From Medicago truncatula (Eukaryota; Streptophyta; Magnoliopsida; Fabales; Fabaceae), in contig NC_053048.1 in NCBI RefSeq assembly GCF_003473485.1, positions 42,652,755-42,716,754 of the forward strand: a stretch of 64,000 nucleotides of DNA, read 5' to 3'. A program made the position numbers and the translations under genes. Position 1 is the stretch's first letter; each line of letters starts with the position of its first letter. The notes under the pieces are model-generated. The model ran no database searches. It saw nothing but the letters and a program-made list of their open reading frames with translations, and had not been told where the DNA came from. Below are positions 58,953 through 64,000 of the stretch, in pieces.

Positions 58953-60300
58953 CACTGATTACGCATATAAATAAATTTAATTTAGATTGCTTACAATAGT
59001 ATTTTTTTTACCAAATTAAAATTATTAATTAAGTTTTTTCTTGAGAAAAAACATCATTAATTAAGTTATATTTAGTATTCACGATCAGATATTCTAAATT
59101 ATATATAGAAAATTTTGAAATATACTTGTAGAAATTGATCTTAAGTTAGATATCGTATTTTACAAGAGGGAGAAACTGAACACAAATCTAATGATTGAAA
59201 TTAAGGCAGGACAAACAACAACGAAAGAATGCACATGAGAGAATTCATATCTCTAATTAAATGTTAGTTTGTTTCTCTTCTTAATAATCACAATCGACAT
59301 GCTTAATTATGTGAGATTAGGTTATTGGTTATTGATATGATATTGGCTATTGGTTTAACTATGGATTTGGATCCCCACAATTGCAAAAAAAAAAATTAAA
59401 ATAAATAAATAAATTGAAACAGTTATGTGGATGATCTCACTATTAAAATTCATTGGGCTCTACAACTTATAAAAATTATAAGGTCTTCAAAAAAAACTCA
59501 AAAATAATATAAGTAGGTCTAATGCATATTAATGGCAAGATCATCCCCGTAACCTTTTGAGTCTTTTTCACAATTGAGAGGATCCAAATATGTTAACTAC
59601 ACTTTATTCTTTGAAAAACGCTAACAAGTGTGCTAGAATCCTTGTTAAGAAGTCCAAAAAGAAAAGAAAAATTTATCTTAAAAATTGTGCATTTAATATT
59701 TTTAAACTTTAAAATTAATTTTTCCTTCATAATGCTTATCATTTATTTCCTTATTCTTTTTTTAGGGAATTTATTTCCTTAATCTTAATAAGGACTTATT
59801 AGCAGGATCCTTTTTTTTTTTTTTGACAAAAGGATCCTTATTTTTATTTTCTCAAAAAAAAAAAATGTAATCACAAGAGCATTTATAAGGAGTAAATTAG
59901 GAAAATTTTGAAAATTTGAGAAGGTCAGATATCCCGGGACAATGCTTTTTACAAAATAGGTCGTATATTATGATTTATGGATAGAGGGAGTATAAATTCT
60001 CTTAATATAGATGAACTTGAAAAAATATATTGAAAAGAATTTTGGAGGGTTTAATCTCTAACTCACATTCGATGATATAATTGATTTCTTCACAAGTATT
60101 CAGCATGTGTTCGAAAGACTGTCGATTTTGCAGTTAAAACTTGTGGAGACCACGTGAGGATGAAATTACAAATTGAAGCTTTTAGTTTTTACGATGAAAA
60201 CTACATTAGAACGCAAAAATAGACCGGCCACCGCGGCTGCAAACACATGCTTAGTTGATAGATTACTTTTAGAATAGGTCCCCAGAAATTTGTGTCCCCT
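58951..60300. other. No gene seen
   Basis: AT-rich intergenic DNA. GATAGAGGGAGTATAAA near 59980 resembles the right end of a CTCCCTCC-type Stowaway element, with the left end unclear. Confidence 0.4.
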
Positions 60301-60306
60301 GACTCA

Positions 60307-60510
60307 CTAAACTTGAACACCAAGAGCCTTACGGTAGGGGCCAACCCGGCAAACACTCTCTAAAACCAAAATTAAATTCATACTGTTTTCAAAATCTGAC
60401 AACAGTGACTTCAGCTTAAGTACATAGTCATCTTCATGGGACCTCAAACCCTCCAGGTCAATTGGTACTCCATGATCATGAACCCAGTCCGTGCAATGTG
60501 GGTCCACTAT
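60307..60510 (-). pseudogene. Possible exon fragment, unidentified
   Basis: A minus-strand frame reads CTDWVHDHGVPIDLEGLRSH, then EDDYVLKLKSLLSDFENSMN and ends RVGPYRKALGVQV. The composition is like a soluble charged protein and differs from the AT-rich noise nearby. An AG acceptor-like site lies just upstream (AAAGAATAG|TGGACC). No family was recognised and no other exon was found. Confidence 0.3.
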
Positions 60511-60689
60511 TCTTTACACATAACAATATTTTTTTTTCGCACATTAAAAATGCACAGTGTGAACCTCTAAAAGAAGCATAGTGAAGTTGGTTAGTTACAC
60601 ACACAAAAATAACCAAATCACTTATGGTTATGGATATGTCAGGTAAATAAGATACATTGAATTGAGGCATGATTTGAAGATGCAGCAAA

Positions 60690-61140
60690 ATATGAGAGAC
60701 TTTTGTCCTGGTAGAGGCTAAAGTATGATATACACTAGTTCAGCCTAAATAAAGACTACTAAAGCAATCACCTTAAACCCAAAAAAAAAAATATTTGTAG
60801 GGAATCTTTCTTTTTTTATTTTAACTCACTTGAGTTGACCTAATGGTAGTAGTTTGAGATTTTAGATTACTATTCTTAAGGTTTTAAATTTGATTCTCTT
60901 CGATACTATTTTTTATGAGATAATTTGACTTTTTCAAAAATAAAATAAAATAATCCTAGACCTTTATACGCCCGTAATGTGTGAATTCTCTAGATGTTTT
61001 TACAATATCCCTTTTTTTAAATTATTGCGTACTAAATTTTCTTTAATGTGAATACTTTACAAAAAAAATAATAATTAGAATTAAGTAAAAAAATACAGAA
61101 AATAAAAATAGTAACACGTTTAAATACTCAACACTAATTT
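60690..61140. other. SINE-like debris, no gene
   Basis: ACTTGAGTTGACCTAATGGTAGTAG at 60828 followed by TTAAATTTGATTCTC resembles a strongly decayed tRNA-derived SINE. Confidence 0.3.
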
Positions 61141-61149
61141 TTGATTACT

Positions 61150-62675
61150 TTCCTAAGGTGTTTGGTAGGATGGGTTTTAAAAGTCTTGAGGCATTTAATA
61201 TGGCCATGGTTGGCAAGCAGGTTTGAAAGTTGATTTTTACCCTACGGTCTCTAATTGCTCGATTACTCAAAGCTAATTTTTTTTTCTCAAGGTGATTATT
61301 TTGAAGCTGGTGTAGGCCATAATCCTAACAATGCTTGGTGTAATATCTGAAGTGTGAAAGATGTAATTCACCACATACCAGTCTATGGAGCATAGATACG
61401 GAAGAATGCATATCAGTTTGGGATCATCCTTAGCTTTGTAATGTTGCACACATTTTTCCGACTACTAATCAACATTTGGAGTGGCTGCATATCACTATTT
61501 TCAGACTTGTTGGTTACACCTCATAAGCAATGGAATAAGGGGCTAATTAATGGTTTTTTGACAATAATACAACCAACGGTATTTCTAATACTTTGTTGTT
61601 GCATTCGGTGATTCATGATGTGTCTGCTTGGAAACTTGAGAAGGACGGTGTTTATACAGTTAAGAGTGCATATGAGAACATTATGAATCATGATATGAAA
61701 ACTTTACAACATTGTGCGCCAGGAAATTGGAATTGTGTTTGGAAGGTTACGAATTTCTTGTGGAGAGCTTGTCACAAATGTTTTCCTACGAGAATTTGAT
61801 TGCAAACAAAAGGTGTTCAGTGTCCTTATCAGTGCACGGTGTGTGAAGGCTATGGTGAAGATAATACTCATCTGTTTTTTATATGTAGTAAATGTGTGCT
61901 TTGTTTGCATCGCACCGGATTATGTAGTACTTTGATGGCTGCCTTTGATCCTGCTGCAAGTTTCCCAACAAGTGTGTTTGCTATCTTTCAACATCTCGAT
62001 CAGCAGCAGCAACAAATCTTTGGTGTGACTCTTTGGAGTATCTGGAAGCATATAAATAACAAGGTTTGGAACAATGTCACCGAAACAGCTCAAACTATTT
62101 GTTAACGTGTAGGTTCCTTTCTCACTAGCTGGATGAATGTCCAAACTATTCGAAATCATGCTTATCGACATTCCACTACACTAGGAGATCAAAATTAGCA
62201 TAAATCAAGTCCTCTCATGTACAAATGCAATGTGTATTTGAGTTGGCCTTTTCTATGTGTATTCGAGATGATAAGGGTCGTTTTGTGTTAGCTAAAACCG
62301 AATGGTTGACTGCACTCCTTGATGTGGATTTGGGGGAGGCTTTAGGTTTATTATCAACACACTATTGGATGTGTGATCTATAGTTAGGTATTGTGGATTT
62401 TGAGCTTGATTCCAAAATTGTGGTGGATAGTCTCTATAGTAGCAAAAGTGGTGTTTCTAATTATAGTGCAGTGATCAATGATTATAAACGCATGTTAGTT
62501 TATGATCTAACAATCTCTTATGTTAGGTTTATTCTGAGACAAGCCTACAAAGTTGCTCATAGCTTTGCTAGAATGGATTCATGTCATGCTAATTTCCATA
62601 TTCATATTAAGATTTCATCTTGTATCTCTCTTTATATTATAAATAAAATGCAATAAATTTCTTCTTTTCAAAAAA
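61150..62675 (+). mobile_element. LINE remnant: RT end, zf-RVT and RNase H-like
   Basis: The plus strand shows, in order, GFKSLEAFNMAMVGKQV and YFEAGVGHNPNNAW (C-terminal reverse-transcriptase region), then DGVYTVKSAYENIMN, WKVTNFLWRACHKCFPTR (zf-RVT), CPYQCTVC, DNTHLFFICSKC, LWSIWKHINNKVW, then an RNase H-like part (MCIRDDKGRFVLAKTEWL, FELDSKIVVDSLY, RQAYKVAHSFARM). Stops interrupt it, for example TGA in place of an Arg codon after CFPTRI and TAA after TAQTIC. It ends ATAAAATGCAATAAA and a short A-run. It is 5'-truncated and non-functional. It belongs to a different LINE family from the copies at 3.7 and 16.8 kb. Confidence 0.85.
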
Positions 62676-62848
62676 AACTTAGATTACTTTCATGTGCAAG
62701 TATTCTTTTAACGTGCAAGACATAAGTCTATCATCTTTCTATCCTTTGTAATTAAAATCCATTGTCAAGATATTCCTTTTTGATGTGCAAACTATATCAT
62801 CAAAATCTAATTTAATTCACCAGACTGCATGACTATTATATAGTGTTG

Positions 62849-62849
<1 letters not shown>

Positions 62850-62882
<33 letters not shown>
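62850..62882. repeat. (TA)n microsatellite
   Basis: TA dinucleotide run of about 33 bp. Confidence 0.9.
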
Positions 62883-62885
<3 letters not shown>

Positions 62886-63306
62886 TTACTTCAATTCAAA
62901 TATTAACGCGTAGTTTTATTTTAAAAAATTTGGTATCCGATCAAATGATCGATTAATATAAACATCATTCTCATCTTATACTAGTGGGGAGTCCAATTAA
63001 AATAAGGGCAAAATTCTGAACGTATCGACCTAACACAGAAATTGTTAGCATTTAGAGGATTGAAACACGAGACTTTAATAAAACACACTTTATGATGACC
63101 CAACTCTCAAGTATAAACCACTATACCAACCCATGAAGTTTAAGATTAACCATGTGGTAATATATTTATATTTTTATATTGTAATGCGTATTCAAATAAT
63201 GTAATTTATTTTTTATTAATGAAAAATAATTTAGCTTCTTCAAGGTTTCAGGTTTGATTCTCTCTTATGCCAATTTGGATGGACTAATTTAGCTTGTTAA
63301 AAAAAA

Positions 63307-63682
63307 GGCTTAATAGCAGTTTTGACCTCTTAAATATCAGAAAGTTGCGATTTTGACCTCCTAACAAAACAAAATACAATTCAGCCCCCTAAGTACCGCC
63401 CCTTTTGCAGTTTTGGCCCCTCAGACCAATTTTCACCAAGTCAATGCTGACGTGGACGTCACATGTGTAATTTTTTTTTAATTATTAAAAAAATAAACTA
63501 TTATTTTTTAATTAAAAAATTACACACATGACGTCCACGTCAGCATTGACTTGATAAAAATTGGCCTAGGGGGCCAAAAATGCAAAAGGGGTAGTACTTA
63601 AGGGGCTGGATTGTATTTTATTTTATTAGGAGGTAAAAATCATAATTTCATAATACTTATGGGGTCAAAACTACTATTAAGC
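63307..63682. mobile_element. Foldback MITE, copy 2 of the 28.3-kb family
   Basis: Starts GGCTTAATAGCAGTTTTGAC and closes with an inverted CTACTATTAAGC. The arms pair through CAAAACAAAATACAATTCAG, GTACC(G/A), GGCCCC and TGACGTGGACGTCA words. A TTAAAAAAA-type 9-bp repeat occurs on both sides, less certain because of the A-run. It is diverged from copy 1 at many sites but collinear along its length. Confidence 0.75.
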
Positions 63683-64000
63683 TTAAAAAAATTATTTTTT
63701 ATTAATGAAAAATATCTTTCAATCAATTATGAAAATCAAAGTGAATGAATGGGTTATACATCACATCTAGATGTCGAATCAATATTCAAGTTCTAGTATA
63801 CACAAAATAAAATGAGACCAAATAGACTCAAATGGATAAAACTGTGCATGTAAAATGTGAAATTTTGTTCCTTATTTATAAATTTTTACCCTTTTTTAAA
63901 CTCAGTATCTAATCAATTATCGACTATAGATAAATTGTAGTGTTTAATTTTATTTCAAAATAGCCATAGGACAGGAATATAATAGCGGTGTATATAAACG
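63683..64000. other. No gene seen
   Basis: AT-rich sequence to the window end. Confidence 0.4.

Overview
The window looks like nuclear DNA of a flowering plant, most likely a papilionoid legume such as Medicago. It is strongly AT-rich, its genes have introns, and it carries plant F-box, RECA3 and FAX1-type genes. It is full of plant transposon debris: tRNA-derived SINEs, LINE ends, Mutator-, hAT- and Stowaway-like foldback elements. The species name is inference; the plant assignment is firm.

Region 1 (0.2-38 kb) is an old tandem duplication on the minus strand. Four intact two-exon genes for an uncharacterised plant protein with an RGG-rich tail lie at 0.77-2.94, 20.28-22.69, 24.08-25.25 and 33.72-35.46 kb (called GRP-A to GRP-D here). 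Broken 3' halves of a mitochondrial recA gene sit next to GRP-B (18.57-19.46 kb) and GRP-D (31.07-32.90 kb). A scar of about 90 bp from recA intron 4 remains beside GRP-C (23.74-23.83 kb). Fragments of a glycoside hydrolase family 17 (beta-1,3-glucanase) gene lie at the two outer ends (0.25-0.51 and 36.92-37.23 kb). All RGG copies stayed open while every duplicated recA copy decayed.

Region 2 (38-46 kb) is the gene core. A complete eight-exon RECA3-type gene (minus strand, 38046-42341, 393 codons) faces a complete six-exon FAX1-type gene (plus strand, 43307-46133, 231 codons) across a spacer of about 965 bp. RECA3 acts in mitochondrial DNA recombination surveillance and FAX1 in plastid fatty-acid export.

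The 3.1-20 kb stretch holds an F-box pseudogene with a nonsense mutation and a frameshift (14.6-16.1 kb), two related LINE 3' fragments, an LTR with primer-binding site, and several foldback elements. The 23-31 kb stretch is nested mobile DNA, including a Mutator-like MITE with a perfect 9-bp target duplication, a Stowaway-like element, and a segment with divergent TATA boxes and a short ORF. The 46-64 kb stretch has no convincing host gene. It holds a hAT-like MITE (perfect 8-bp duplication), a tRNA-derived SINE (about 16-bp duplication), a 1.8-kb Mutator-like element (perfect 9-bp duplication), a degraded LINE end with zf-RVT and RNase H-like parts, microsatellites, and a second copy of a foldback family also seen at 28.3 kb.

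No rRNA gene, functional tRNA gene, CRISPR array or prokaryotic operon was seen. The most interesting structure is the RGG/recA/GH17 duplication array. I found no evidence of an undescribed multi-gene system beyond it.
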